Shown: one piece after another, positions 33,305-42,220 of the stretch
Position numbering within the stretch: position 1 is the first letter of the stretch
Layout of the letters: every line of letters begins with the position of its first letter
DNA from: Candidatus Poribacteria bacterium
GTDB lineage: Bacteria; Poribacteria; WGA-4E; WGA-3G
Length of the DNA: 54,031 nucleotides
Reading direction: 5' to 3'
NCBI GenBank assembly: GCA_022827225.1
Contig: JAJDTJ010000079.1
Coordinates: 1-54,031, forward strand
Translations under genes and position numbers: made by a program
The notes under the pieces: generated by a model
Databases searched by the model: none
Told to the model about the DNA's origin: nothing
What the model saw: the letters and a program-made list of their open reading frames with translations, nothing else

Positions 33305-34081
33305 ATGCATAAAGTACTAACATTTCTGGCACTCAGTCTTTTTGCACTGACCTTTTTCGTAGTGACGCAGGTCGAGGCAGTCGACACAGAAGGTCTTGTC
33401 GGCGCGTGGTTGTTCGATGAAGGTAAAGGCGAAGCCGTTACGGACTCCTCCGATAACGGATTGGATGGCAAGATCGCGAGAGGCAAACCGAAATGGGTTG
33501 ATGGTAAATTTGGGGGTGCAATGGAATTCGGAGGCGCGGATATGGTGACCGTTGACGATGATGCTGCTCTCGACTTGGAGGATTTCACGCTCGCCGCATG
33601 GGTCAATATCCCGAAAATCTCCGGCGCATGGCAGATTATCGCCTCCAAAGAGAACCGCAATCCGACCGGCAGGAACTACGGACTCTTCGGCAACATCAAC
33701 AATGGAACTGTCCACTACTCTTTCACAACCAACGCTGGATGGAAATCCTTTAATGCCGCAACCGCTGTAACCGATGGTGAATGGCATCACGTCGCTGGCA
33801 CTTACGACGGCTCAGACTTTAAACTCTATCTTGATGGAGCTGTCGATGGCGAAACAGCACCGGGCACAAAACCTGATAACCACGATAATTTTCTGTTTAT
33901 TGGCGGTTGCGACATCGGGAACTATTGGATGACAGGAACCATTGATGAGGTCCTTATCTATAACAGAGCTCTCAGTGAGCAGGAAATCAACGAATTAATG
34001 GAAGATGGCGCGACTGTTATGTTAGACGTGCAACCCGGTGGAAAACTCGCGACGACTTGGAGCCAGATTAAAACGCAGTAG
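33305..34081 (+). CDS. Secreted LamG-domain protein
   Basis: The 258-residue protein has a signal peptide (HKVLTFLALSLFALTFFVV, cleavage after QVEA) and one concanavalin-like LamG domain (GLVGAWLFDEGKGEAVTDSS ... NGTVHYSF ... GEWHHVAGTYDGSDFKLYLD ... IDEVLIYNRALSEQEI). Such domains bind carbohydrate or other surface ligands. No catalytic domain is attached. ATG 33305 follows AAGGAG by eight bases; an upstream in-frame ATG at 33260 is less likely. Confidence 0.82.
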   Translation: MHKVLTFLALSLFALTFFVVTQVEAVDTEGLVGAWLFDEGKGEAVTDSSDNGLDGKIARGKPKWVDGKFGGAMEFGGADMVTVDDDAALDLEDFTLAAWVNIPKISGAWQIIASKENRNPTGRNYGLFGNINNGTVHYSFTTNAGWKSFNAATAVTDGEWHHVAGTYDGSDFKLYLDGAVDGETAPGTKPDNHDNFLFIGGCDIGNYWMTGTIDEVLIYNRALSEQEINELMEDGATVMLDVQPGGKLATTWSQIKTQ

Positions 34082-34151
34082 CGTCTAAGATCCGTCCGTC
34101 TTATCAGCGCGCTAACAAAGCGCCCACTATGGAAGGCTAACTTTAAAAAAC

Positions 34152-34430
34152 ATGCCTGAATTAAGACAGAAACTTCTGGTACTACATTTGCACACACCAG
34201 ATTTAAACAGTAACGTTGTCGCCTGGGCGATGTACGACGGCACCGGTGCAAAACGGCACACGACAGGCGATAGCGAGACACCACCGTACAACTCGGTGGT
34301 CGAAGCGATGCGGGATGGCTGGCGCGTGATTCAGTTCCCACAACAATTCCCTGCCTATCCCGGCATGGAATATCATACCTCATATCTCAGGTTCGAATAT
34401 ACCCTTGAGAAAATGGAGGAAATCCAATGA
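34152..34430 (+). CDS. Small conserved hypothetical protein, coupled to a PhyH gene
   Basis: A 92-residue soluble protein (LLVLHLHTPDLNSNVVAWAM, then YNSVVEAMRDGWRVIQFPQQ) of no family I recognise. It ends in the ATGA overlap with the next gene, so the two are translationally coupled. The overlap suggests a functional link to the dioxygenase. Confidence 0.65.
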   Translation: MPELRQKLLVLHLHTPDLNSNVVAWAMYDGTGAKRHTTGDSETPPYNSVVEAMRDGWRVIQFPQQFPAYPGMEYHTSYLRFEYTLEKMEEIQ

Positions 34431-35245
34431 TTGATAAAAAGCATTTACTCACTACGGAACAGATGGCGAACTTCGTTGCGGACGGCTACCTCCGCTTCGA
34501 CACGTTAATTCCTGATGAATTGAATAAGGCTGCACACGCGGAGATGGAAGCCGGTGTGATTGTACGCGGTCGCGGCGGCACCGTTCTAAACGATGTCTGG
34601 ACAGATGATTCCGCTGTCGGTAAAGTCTTTCGGTTACCAGAGGTACTCGGGATCATCCACAGTTTAGTCGGCGAGAATCCGCTTTACGATCACCATGCCG
34701 TTCACATCGTCCGTCCGCAAAACGATATCGGACAAATTTGGCATGCCGATGCGATTATTGATCTGCGGATGCATTTTGATATCCAGTTCTTCTATTTCTC
34801 GCACGACACACCGCGCGAAATGGGGGGAACGATGATCTTACCGGGGAGCCACTATCGCCGCGTCTGCGAGACGGACATCGCGCGCTACCAGAACTTCCTC
34901 GGACAAATGCCGGTCGTCTGTGAGGCAGGCACGCTTCTCGTGGTACATCACGGGATGTGGCACTGCGCGCAGCCGAATCTAACGGACCAGACACGCTACA
35001 TGTTCAAACTCCGCCTCAACCCGACGGTACGTCAATGCCAACTCTGGAACACGGAAGATATTGACTCCGCCCCTATTCACGGCGCCTTAGGCAGAAATCA
35101 TAGGTGGTACGGAAACGATGTCCGGCTTGAAATCGTCAACCGGATCAAGCAGTGGCGTTTCCTTATCGGCGATGATTCGTTTGATGTCGGCTACTGGCTC
35201 TCTCGACTCGAAAATATGCCGGAGGGCGCACAAGAAGCAGCGTAG
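34427..35245 (+). CDS. Phytanoyl-CoA dioxygenase family protein (canonical metal site)
   Basis: The 272-residue protein has a complete Fe(II)/2-oxoglutarate site: HxD in IWHADAIIDLRMH, distal His in VVHHGMWHCAQPN and the 2OG-binding Arg nearby (RYMFKLRLNP). The GTMILPGSHYRRV loop precedes the distal His as usual. It is an oxygenase on an unknown small molecule. It overlaps the small upstream gene by four bases and has GGAGG 10 bases before the ATG. It is clearly different from the HxV pair at 24353-26095. Confidence 0.82.
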   Translation: MIDKKHLLTTEQMANFVADGYLRFDTLIPDELNKAAHAEMEAGVIVRGRGGTVLNDVWTDDSAVGKVFRLPEVLGIIHSLVGENPLYDHHAVHIVRPQNDIGQIWHADAIIDLRMHFDIQFFYFSHDTPREMGGTMILPGSHYRRVCETDIARYQNFLGQMPVVCEAGTLLVVHHGMWHCAQPNLTDQTRYMFKLRLNPTVRQCQLWNTEDIDSAPIHGALGRNHRWYGNDVRLEIVNRIKQWRFLIGDDSFDVGYWLSRLENMPEGAQEAA

Positions 35246-35258
35246 TCATGACAACGAA

Positions 35259-35285
35259 CAAGGCGCGATTACACATCGCGCCTTG
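35259..35285. other. Hairpin between convergent genes
   Basis: CAAGGCGCGAT (35259-35269) pairs perfectly with ATCGCGCCTTG (35275-35285) around TACAC. On the plus strand seven A residues follow and on the minus strand no T-run follows, so it is not a standard intrinsic terminator. It resembles the terminator stem at 36282-36306 and may be its duplicated counterpart. Confidence 0.55.
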
Positions 35286-35322
35286 AAAAAAATTGAGGAT
35301 ACATATTGACAGAAGCACGGCG

Positions 35323-36165
35323 TTATCTATCACGACCTCGCCGTCCTCTATCCCCACCGAACTCTTTCCGCATCCACTCCATAATTTCGCGCCGCTCTTC
35401 TGGCGATCGAGCGTTCCGCAGTTTCTCCATCGCTTCACGTCTCATTTGTTCACGAGAATATTCACGCTTTTTCTGCTCCATCTGCCTGCGCTTTTCAGCC
35501 GCCATCTGAGCGGCTCGGTCCCGTCCCGCGTTGTCATTCTCTGCCCTTTCGGAACCACCTTCATCACCTCCGCCGCCTCTGTTTCTCGAGCTTCCGCCCT
35601 TCGTTGTGAGGAGTTGCAGCGAACCGGTCTTGAGCGTTACTGTTTCTCCTCCTTTATCCAAGATGACTTGTTTGGCTTGGATATCTTTTACCGTCATATC
35701 ATCAAGTTTCGTTCCTACCGTGACGAAATGATAACGATTAGACCTTCGCTCCAGCAGTGTCGCTTGTGAGATGACACCATCCTGATTAACAGCCGTGCCT
35801 TCTAAACTATACGAAGGTTCGTTTTTCGGCGGTGTCCACCCCAGCGGACGGAACAGGTTATACTCAATAATCGTTTTGTAAAACGCTTCATTCTCTCCGA
35901 AGTCAACACCGCCGCCGCGGTTTTGACGACCCCACGCGCTATTCCGTTGTGGTTGGGAGCGTTCTGGTGCCTTATTCATCGCTTGCCTTTTCGCAGCAGC
36001 CATCTCTCTCATCTTGGCGGCATCCATCTTAGGCATTGTACCGATAAACTTCGCTTTCCTTTCATCTTGTGCATAGAGCAGTACTGCAGCTCCAAGAAGT
36101 AGACATACAGCACAGCCGATCCCGAGTTTTATAATGACACCGCCCCAATGCGTGGCAATTTTCAT
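35323..36165 (-). CDS. GspC/PilP-like membrane protein with charged C-terminal tail, copy 1
   Basis: The 280-residue protein has one N-terminal membrane segment (IKLGIGCAVCLLLGAAVLLY), a proline-containing linker, a domain resembling the GspC HR/PilP region (IIEYNLFRPLGWTPPKNEPS, then YSLEGTAVNQDGVISQATL, RSNRYHFVTVGTKLDDMTVK) and a low-complexity Arg/Glu/Gly-rich tail. GspC and PilP connect inner-membrane parts to secretins. No secretin or other T2SS gene is nearby, so the function is inferred from the fold only. GGAGGG lies 11 bases before the start. Confidence 0.65.
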   Translation of the reverse strand: MKIATHWGGVIIKLGIGCAVCLLLGAAVLLYAQDERKAKFIGTMPKMDAAKMREMAAAKRQAMNKAPERSQPQRNSAWGRQNRGGGVDFGENEAFYKTIIEYNLFRPLGWTPPKNEPSYSLEGTAVNQDGVISQATLLERRSNRYHFVTVGTKLDDMTVKDIQAKQVILDKGGETVTLKTGSLQLLTTKGGSSRNRGGGGDEGGSERAENDNAGRDRAAQMAAEKRRQMEQKKREYSREQMRREAMEKLRNARSPEERREIMEWMRKEFGGDRGRRGRDR

Positions 36166-36277
36166 TTATTTTTCCCTCCACTGTTCTACATCTATGTTTT
36201 CGGAATTTGGTATAGACGTTTCCTTAATTTTACCGTTGATTTTGCTAAATGTCAAGTAAACCTTTAGATATCACAAC

Positions 36278-36306
36278 AAAAAAGGCACGGATTGTAACCG
36301 TGCCTT
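36278..36306 (-). terminator. Intrinsic terminator of the second GspC/PilP-like gene
   Basis: On the minus strand the stem AAGGCACGG/CCGTGCCTT with loop TTACAAT is followed by a T-run (A residues 36278-36283 on the plus strand). It lies about 38 bases after the stop codon at 36344. Confidence 0.8.
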
Positions 36307-36343
36307 GAAATTGAATGCCTATGATCTTGAGATTACGCGGATA

Positions 36344-37186
36344 CTATCTATCTCGCCCTCGACCTCTTCTACCCCGGTCTCCGTCGCCGCCGCGTCTCCG
36401 GAATCGCTCTATGAGTTCTCGCCGTTCTTCACTTGAAGCGTTCCGAAATCTCTCCATCATTTCGCGTCTTCTTGCCTGTTGATCAGCACCTTGCCCTCCG
36501 CGCTGCGTTTGCCCGCGCCTTTCAGTATTCACCTGATTAGCCCGATTTTGTCCGCTGTTGTTATTGCGTGCAGTTTCGGAGCCGCCTTCACCACGTCCTC
36601 CACCTCTATTGCTTCCGCCCTTCGTTGTGAGGAGTTGCAGTTCGCCGGTTCTGAATGTTACTGTTTCGCCAGCTTTGTCCAAGATGATTTGTTTGGCTTG
36701 GATATCTTTTACCGTCATACCGTCGAGTTCTGTCCCTATGGTGACAAAATGATAGCGATTAGACCTTCGCTCCAGCAGCGTCGCTTGTGAGATGACACCC
36801 TCCTGATTAACAGCCGTGCCTTCTAAACTATACGAAGGCTCGTTTTTTGGTGGTGTCCACCCCAGCGGACGGAACAGGTTATACTCAATAATTGTTTTGT
36901 AAAACGTTGCATTCTCTCCGAAATCGACACCGCCTCCACGGTTTTGCCCGCCCCAAGTCCTATTCCGCTGTGATCGCGCCTGTCCCGGTGTGTTATCCAT
37001 CCTTTGCATTCTGGCAGCAGCCATCTCCCTCATCTGAGCGGTATCCATCTCAGAGCTTGTACCGATAAACCTCGGTCTCGCTCGCTCTTGCGCATAGAGC
37101 AGGACTGCAACCCCAAGGAATAGACATACAACACAGCCGATCCCGAGTTTTGTAAGGACGCTCCGCCAACGCGTGGCAATTTTCAT
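36344..37186 (-). CDS. GspC/PilP-like membrane protein with charged C-terminal tail, copy 2
   Basis: The 280-residue paralogue of the gene at 35323. The central domain is nearly identical (EYNLFRPLGWTPPKNEPSYS, then RSNRYHFVTIGTELDGMTVK), while the linker and the Arg/Gly-rich tail have drifted (MMERFRNASSEERRELIERF). Equal length and the same start region (MKIATRWRSVLTKLGIGCVV) indicate a tandem duplication. GGAGG is well placed upstream. The two genes have separate downstream hairpins and a 178-base gap. Confidence 0.65.
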   Translation of the reverse strand: MKIATRWRSVLTKLGIGCVVCLFLGVAVLLYAQERARPRFIGTSSEMDTAQMREMAAARMQRMDNTPGQARSQRNRTWGGQNRGGGVDFGENATFYKTIIEYNLFRPLGWTPPKNEPSYSLEGTAVNQEGVISQATLLERRSNRYHFVTIGTELDGMTVKDIQAKQIILDKAGETVTFRTGELQLLTTKGGSNRGGGRGEGGSETARNNNSGQNRANQVNTERRGQTQRGGQGADQQARRREMMERFRNASSEERRELIERFRRRGGDGDRGRRGRGRDR

Positions 37187-37558
37187 CTATTTCTCCTCCA
37201 ACTTTCCACATCTATATTTTTAGAATTTTTTGGTATAGACATCTCTTTGAAACTTAAGACAGATTCAACCGCGAAAAGGTTCTCTTTAATTTCTCTGTCG
37301 ATTTTTCCAAATGTCAAATCCAATCCATCCAACTGACTGGATTATTTGAATTTACAGATTCTGTATGTATATTTAGACGAAAAAATTGCGCATGCGTTTA
37401 TCCTTTCTGATTTCCTGGACGTGTTACACCCATTGGCACCTAAAAACGCATAACTGAAAATTATTCTACCGCTCGACTGTAAAAAGCATTGACTTTCCAG
37501 AAAAGATGCGGTAAACTTTATAGAAACATATCCTTCTCCTAAAAGGAACAGGCTTACT
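37187..37558. other. 372-base intergenic region between divergent genes
   Basis: I see no gene. It is AT-rich, carries the leader of the minus-strand gene on the left, and on the right a plus-strand promoter at 37489-37517. The stretch 37250-37440 shows no strong stem or repeat. Confidence 0.6.
37489..37517 (+). promoter_or_regulatory. Sigma-70-like promoter for the 37559 gene
   Basis: TTGACT (37489-37494) and TAAACT (37512-37517) are 17 bases apart; a start near 37524 would precede the ATG by about 35 bases. Confidence 0.5.
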
Positions 37559-38113
37559 ATGAAGCGTCATAGTCGAATTCAAAAGTCGCTCGCCCTCATA
37601 AGCAGTTGCCTTCTCATTTTTGTATTAACGAGTCAATCTGTGGATGCGGCGCGCCGATCTCGCGTGCTGTCAATTGCGATCTTCACCTCCGGCATGGGTT
37701 TGTATCTCGGCGGCACTCTTCTCAAATCTTCCGCCCAAGCGCGGTACGATACCTATCTCAACGCCGCAATCCAAACGGACATCCAAACACATAAGGACGC
37801 TTTCCTCGTCAGACGAAACGCCGGTACCATCACGTCGCGTGTTGGTCTTGGCTGCGTTGGGCTCGCCGTACTTTTCTCAATCTATAGTCAACTTAATAAT
37901 CCATCGGAGTCGTCCCAAACCGTAGAAGGTGATGTCTCCAGCCTGTACCGCTGGCGAACCGAGCGGACAAATCTACGTGCTGGAAAAATTGATTTCACGA
38001 ACCGATTTTCTGGGAACACGGGGCTACTATTTCCGAACGCCGCGTTCCAATTACGACCACACTATGATTTCCAAAATCAGCGTGCAAGCCTGAGGTTTCA
38101 GCACTTTTTTTAA
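37559..38113 (+). CDS. Envelope protein of unknown function
   Basis: The 184-residue protein has a signal peptide or anchor (LALISSCLLIFVLTSQSVDA) and two further hydrophobic stretches (VLSIAIFTSGMGLYLGGTLL, VGLGCVGLAVLFSIYSQL), and ends in a terminal Phe (RFQHFF). No family is recognised. It is the first of three plus-strand envelope genes (37559-40391) that look co-regulated. AAGGAAC upstream may be the ribosome binding site. Confidence 0.55.
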   Translation: MKRHSRIQKSLALISSCLLIFVLTSQSVDAARRSRVLSIAIFTSGMGLYLGGTLLKSSAQARYDTYLNAAIQTDIQTHKDAFLVRRNAGTITSRVGLGCVGLAVLFSIYSQLNNPSESSQTVEGDVSSLYRWRTERTNLRAGKIDFTNRFSGNTGLLFPNAAFQLRPHYDFQNQRASLRFQHFF

Positions 38114-38197
38114 ACTTTTAGTTTCACTTGATTTACGATATAAGATCGGATTTCGATTGCTATAGCACCATAATCCGTTGTTTTCAGGAGTAGAACA

Positions 38198-39313
38198 ATG
38201 CGTCCACTTCACACGATATTCAACTGTAAAGTTAGCGTCCTGAGTTTTCTTCTGCTCTTCACTGTTATCGGTTTCCAAGCCTGTACAAATAGTGAAGATT
38301 TCGCGAACCCGCTTGATCCAGAAAATCTACGCACCGCTGGTGCGCCAGACGGTCTCACGCTCTACGCTGGGGATAAACAGGTACGGGTCACCTGGAACGA
38401 TACAAGTCAGGAAGGCATTAAAACATACCGCATCTACAGACGCTCCGTAGGTGGAACAGATACACCGTTTGAGTTCGTCGGATCCGTTGACGCACCCGCA
38501 AATGAATTTATTGACACCCAAAATCTCGAAAACGACCGGCGTGATGCTTCTGGACGGATACTCACTTATGAATACCGCATTACCTATGTTGATGTCAACG
38601 GTATTGAGACCCCCGATCCGGCGAATCCGCCGGTTGAGGGTGAAGCACCGTTCCGTATCTGGAAGACGGCACTCGCGACACCGAGCATCCCACCACCTGA
38701 ACCTACTGTAACGCTCGGCGACCCAACCGACCTCACGATTAAACTCTTTTGGGACGGTTATGAGCTCCCTCACGATTTTTCCGTCTTCCGCGTCTATGCT
38801 GCACCAGACCCCGGAGACGACAAACCGCTTCGGTTCAAACTGATCGCTGAACCGAAACGCGATCAACTCTACTATTTTGATACTGACTTTGAAACCGACG
38901 GCATCCGAAAGGTATACCGGATCGCTGGTGTTGACGAATTTGGTGCTGAGGCATTTACGACAATTACCGCAGCTGTACCGAATCTACCACCGGCACCACC
39001 GAAAAATGTCCGGGTCATTTACCGACCCCGTTCTCTCGCTAACTTGAAGTACGATGCTATCATCTCATGGACACCGAACACTGAACGAGACCTCGCCGGT
39101 TATCAACTCTATACCAGAGACGCAGCAGGGAATCTACTCACGCGACCATCGCCCGGAAAAAGGGATCGCACATGGACAATCACTGGTGAAGACCCGATTC
39201 TCGTCGGACAGTCCCTCGAATTTAAGCGATATTACATAACAGCCTTTGACAATACAGCCGGGCCCGATGGACGACGCGACGAAAGTGAACTCGTAGAAGC
39301 ACAATCACAATAA
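38198..39313 (+). CDS. Lipoprotein with fibronectin type III domains
   Basis: The 371-residue protein has a lipobox (FTVIGFQAC, lipidated Cys at about residue 29), so it is probably membrane-anchored. Two or three FN3-like domains follow: APDGLTLYAGDKQVRVTWND with IKTYRIYRRS, then LTIKLFWDGYELP with FSVFRVYAAP, and PKNVRVIYRPRS with DLAGYQLYTRD. FN3 domains mediate protein or glycan contacts. It lies between a membrane protein and a beta-barrel gene, suggesting an outer-membrane assembly. A CAGGAG site precedes the ATG by nine bases. Confidence 0.8.
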   Translation: MRPLHTIFNCKVSVLSFLLLFTVIGFQACTNSEDFANPLDPENLRTAGAPDGLTLYAGDKQVRVTWNDTSQEGIKTYRIYRRSVGGTDTPFEFVGSVDAPANEFIDTQNLENDRRDASGRILTYEYRITYVDVNGIETPDPANPPVEGEAPFRIWKTALATPSIPPPEPTVTLGDPTDLTIKLFWDGYELPHDFSVFRVYAAPDPGDDKPLRFKLIAEPKRDQLYYFDTDFETDGIRKVYRIAGVDEFGAEAFTTITAAVPNLPPAPPKNVRVIYRPRSLANLKYDAIISWTPNTERDLAGYQLYTRDAAGNLLTRPSPGKRDRTWTITGEDPILVGQSLEFKRYYITAFDNTAGPDGRRDESELVEAQSQ

Positions 39314-39374
39314 TCATTACAACGCTTTCGCAAGAGACTTCAAAAACAACAATATAACCCTAAAGGATACATCT

Positions 39375-40391
39375 ATGCACGCTAACTTTTCCGGACCAAA
39401 CTTTTGGCTGACAAGTTACACCGAAAAGAAAAGACAACATACCCCACAAATCTTCATCTACATAATCTGTGGTCTACTTCTCGCGGGGACCGCGCTACCC
39501 CTCTCAGCACAATTGCCAGCGATCTCGCAGCTGAACAGTATTCAAACCGCGGAACCCATCGGCAAAGGAGGCTCCAGCACTACATTTGGACTCCTTCAAT
39601 ACGCAAAAGTTGATCTCTTACCAGATCACAACCAAAAGGTAGACATCGGGGGTTTTGAAGAATCGCACCGCGTAACGCTTGAAATCGAAACCTTTTTCAT
39701 ACCTGTCAGATTCGCTTACGGTTTAAGCAACGAACTCGACCTCTTGCTCGGTGGCACATTTTCGACAGGTGGCGTCCGGAAATCTGTTCTCGATTTCTAC
39801 AACACCGAGGCAGAAAGTGAAGGATCCCCAACCGGCAACCGCCGCGTCTACGATCAACCTCTGTTTGATGGTATCATCGGTCTCAAGTATAACATCAAAC
39901 CGGATCGGAACGATAACTTCCCAAGTATCTCCATCGGTGGAGACGTACAGTTCGGGTTTACTGCCGATGACCGGCTCAACTCAGACAACGAGTTCCTCGA
40001 CCACAGCCCCGCGGATGGTTTTCCATTTATGGGTGTTAATACCTATCTGGTAGGCACGCAAAGGTTCGGTAGCCTTCTCAAAGTCCACGCCGGTGTCGGT
40101 ATCTTTTTGACATCGAAATCACTGAAAACGACCGACCGTTTTACCTTCAATTGGCAGGCAGGTACCGAAGTTGCAGTTTCAGATAATATGTGGTTTGTGG
40201 CTGATTTCGCGCGCGAACTCCCCTATGCAGGGGTGCATCTGACGAACCTCCTTGGACTCACACTCCGCTATGAAGTTTCAAATACACTCGCTTTCCAACT
40301 CGGATTCAATAGCCATCCCGGATTCCAGTTTAACTTGACCTTCGGGGGCGAACAGGCACAAGCACTTCAAGGCGAAAATTTGCTGTTTTAG
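39375..40391 (+). CDS. Outer-membrane beta-barrel protein
   Basis: The 338-residue protein has a hydrophobic signal (IFIYIICGLLLAGTALPLSA), repeated aromatic/glycine strands (GLSNELDLLLGGTFSTG, VGIFLTSKSLKTTDRFTFNW) and ends in Phe (ENLLF), all typical of outer-membrane barrels. Specific family unknown. It follows the FN3 lipoprotein by 61 bases; AAAGGA lies eight bases before the ATG. Confidence 0.68.
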   Translation: MHANFSGPNFWLTSYTEKKRQHTPQIFIYIICGLLLAGTALPLSAQLPAISQLNSIQTAEPIGKGGSSTTFGLLQYAKVDLLPDHNQKVDIGGFEESHRVTLEIETFFIPVRFAYGLSNELDLLLGGTFSTGGVRKSVLDFYNTEAESEGSPTGNRRVYDQPLFDGIIGLKYNIKPDRNDNFPSISIGGDVQFGFTADDRLNSDNEFLDHSPADGFPFMGVNTYLVGTQRFGSLLKVHAGVGIFLTSKSLKTTDRFTFNWQAGTEVAVSDNMWFVADFARELPYAGVHLTNLLGLTLRYEVSNTLAFQLGFNSHPGFQFNLTFGGEQAQALQGENLLF

Positions 40392-40401
40392 CAATAAAAA
40401 T

Positions 40402-40485
40402 AGGATTTACGCGTGTTACTCTTTTGTAGCACAAACTTTCCAGTTTGTGCCACGTTTCCTCGTCCGTCTTTGAAAATATGTCCTA
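40402..40485. mobile_element. MITE-like element, AGGACTTACGCA family, degenerate copy D
   Basis: The left end AGGATTTACGCG and interior CTCTTTTGTAGCACAAACTT with the stem ACAAACT/AGTTTGT match copies A-C; the right end is reduced to ATGTCCTA. At about 84 bases this copy has lost its centre. Confidence 0.65.
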
Positions 40486-40507
40486 TTATTTTTACAGGTC
40501 ACTATAA

Positions 40508-40590
40508 TCGGTAGTCCGTAACGTAGTGGAGGACGGCTCGAACATAGAAAACGCCGAGGCTTTAAACCGCGTTACTTATCCGCAAGGAAA
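40508..40590 (+). repeat. CCGCAAGG-ended repeat upstream of dtd (direct orientation)
   Basis: Begins GGTAGTCCGTAACGTAGTGG, contains AGGACGGCTCG and ends CCGCAAGG just before the A-rich dtd leader. A clearly related copy in inverted orientation lies at 41060-41140, so dtd is bracketed by the pair. Confidence 0.6.
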
Positions 40591-40599
40591 ATTAAAAAA

Positions 40600-41049
40600 A
40601 TGAGAGCAGTTGTTCAACGCGTAAAATCTGCAAGTGTTACAGTGGACAGTGAACCCGTTTCTGAGATTCGGGCAGGCGTGCTTGTCTTCCTCGGCGTCGC
40701 TCATGACGATACCGCAACCGAACTGGAATATATTGCCAACAAAGTCGCCAACTTGCGTATCTTTGAGGATGAAGACGGAAAAATGAATCGTTCACTGCTT
40801 GATACAGGCGGTGCTGCGCTCGTTGTTTCGCAATTCACACTCTACGGCGATTGCCGGAAAGGACGGAGACCGAGTTTTATTAACGCCGCCCGTCCGGAAG
40901 CCGCAAACGCACTTTATGAGCAGTTCATCGCCATTCTCAAACAGCAGAATATCCCGACGCAAGGCGGCACCTTTCAAGCGATGATGGATGTGGAACTGAT
41001 TAACGACGGTCCCGTTACCATTTTACTCGATAGCGATAAACAGTTTTGA
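40600..41049 (+). CDS. dtd: D-aminoacyl-tRNA deacylase
   Basis: The 149-residue enzyme removes D-amino acids (and glycine from tRNA-Ala) mis-attached to tRNA. It begins [16 protein letters not shown] and shows the catalytic signature [17 protein letters not shown] (S-Q-x-T) and [10 protein letters not shown], in which the GP motif forms the chiral-proofreading site. Length and motifs are complete. The ATG follows AAGGA by 12 bases inside the CCGCAAGG repeat leader. Confidence 0.95.
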   Translation: MRAVVQRVKSASVTVDSEPVSEIRAGVLVFLGVAHDDTATELEYIANKVANLRIFEDEDGKMNRSLLDTGGAALVVSQFTLYGDCRKGRRPSFINAARPEAANALYEQFIAILKQQNIPTQGGTFQAMMDVELINDGPVTILLDSDKQF

Positions 41050-41059
41050 TTTTTATATT

Positions 41060-41140
41060 ACCTTGCGGTTCGGTCAGGCGGGTTTGATAGGTTGACGTTC
41101 CACTCCGTAGATCCGCCCTCCATTACATTACGGGCTACGG
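41060..41140 (-). repeat. CCGCAAGG-ended repeat downstream of dtd (inverted)
   Basis: On the minus strand it reads CGTAGCCCGTAATGTAATGG, AGGGCGGATC, then GACCGAACCGCAAGG followed by an AT-rich stretch, paralleling 40508-40590. The middle, GGAACGTCAACC, also resembles GGAACGTGAAACC upstream of hisB. No gene start follows this copy. Confidence 0.6.
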
Positions 41141-41165
41141 TTGCCTGCTATTTTTCATCGGAACC

Positions 41166-41196
41166 CCGATTTTGACAACGGAAAAATCGGAGAAGA
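41166..41196 (+). repeat. Short inverted repeat CCGATTTT / AAAAATCGGAGAAGA, copy 2
   Basis: CCGATTTT (41166-41173) and AAAATCGG (within 41182-41190) form a small hairpin, followed by AGAAGA. The same combination is found at 4326-4383. Confidence 0.5.
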
Positions 41197-41238
41197 AACC
41201 CAATATTTAAAAAAGTGCCATGTCTATAGGAGAAAATT

Positions 41239-42204
41239 ATGGCTCGGAAAATGCGTCTCGGTTTAGGTCAATTCAGTGAACTCAGCGAAGAACGGTTGAA
41301 ATTTATCAAACAACTCGGTGTCGAGGATGTTCTGCTCAACACGGCACAACTCCCCGGTACGGAGCGATGGGAATATGAGGACATCCTTCGGCTCCGGACA
41401 GAAGTGGAGGATGCCGGGTTACGGTTAGCGGCACTTGAGAACGTCCCCGTCAACTTTTACGACAAAGCCATGCTCGGTCTGCCCGGTGGTGAGGCACAAA
41501 TTGAGAACATGGCAACCACGATCCGCAACATCGGTAAGGCTGGCGTTGAGATCTTCGGTTACCATTGGATGCCGAACGGGGTCTGGCGTACCTCTCGAAC
41601 CACACCCGGTAGAGGCGGTGCCGCGGTTACCAGTTTTGATATGGACGAGACTAAAGACGCGCAGCTATCGCACGGACGCGTTTTCACTGAAGACGAGATG
41701 TGGGAACACTATGCACATTACATGAGCAGAATCCTACCTGTCGCCGAGGAAGCAGGCGTTAAACTTGCACTTCATCCCGATGATCCGCCGGTCGAATCCC
41801 TCGCAGGCGTGCCGCGCCTGTTCCGTAACTTTGAAGGCTTCAAACGCGGCATGGAAATCGCTGACAGTCCGATACACGGACTCGATTTCTGTGTCGGTTC
41901 TTGGTCTGAGATGGGACCCGGTGTCACCGATGCGATCCGCTACTTCGGGGAACGCGACAAGATTTTCTACGTTCATTTCCGGGATGTACAGGGACATGTC
42001 CCAAAATTCGCCGAATCCTTCGTGAACGAGGGCAACTGCGATATGTTCGAGGTAATGCGTACGCTAAAAGAGGTCGGTTTCACAGGCTTCATGATTACCG
42101 ACCACGTGCCGCATGTCGTCGATGACACAGGTTGGGGACACCGCGGACGCGCGTATGCTATCGGATACATGACAGCATTCTTGGAAATCTTAACAGCAAC
42201 GTAG
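41239..42204 (+). CDS. Mannonate dehydratase (UxuA)-like protein
   Basis: The 321-residue protein has the xylose-isomerase-like TIM barrel of UxuA: LKFIKQLGVEDVLLN, the substrate/metal motifs LALHPDDPP, DFCVGSWSEMG, YVHFRDVQGH and ITDHVPHVV. UxuA dehydrates D-mannonate to 2-keto-3-deoxygluconate in hexuronate breakdown. At 321 residues it is shorter than the E. coli enzyme (394), so the substrate may differ. AGGAG lies eight bases upstream of the ATG. Confidence 0.8.
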   Translation: MARKMRLGLGQFSELSEERLKFIKQLGVEDVLLNTAQLPGTERWEYEDILRLRTEVEDAGLRLAALENVPVNFYDKAMLGLPGGEAQIENMATTIRNIGKAGVEIFGYHWMPNGVWRTSRTTPGRGGAAVTSFDMDETKDAQLSHGRVFTEDEMWEHYAHYMSRILPVAEEAGVKLALHPDDPPVESLAGVPRLFRNFEGFKRGMEIADSPIHGLDFCVGSWSEMGPGVTDAIRYFGERDKIFYVHFRDVQGHVPKFAESFVNEGNCDMFEVMRTLKEVGFTGFMITDHVPHVVDDTGWGHRGRAYAIGYMTAFLEILTAT

Positions 42205-42220
42205 AAATGGATAGCAAAAA

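Noticed and set aside
35259..35285. Intrinsic terminator for the PhyH gene at 34427
   Set aside because: The stem is followed by A residues on the plus strand and has no T-run on the minus strand after it.
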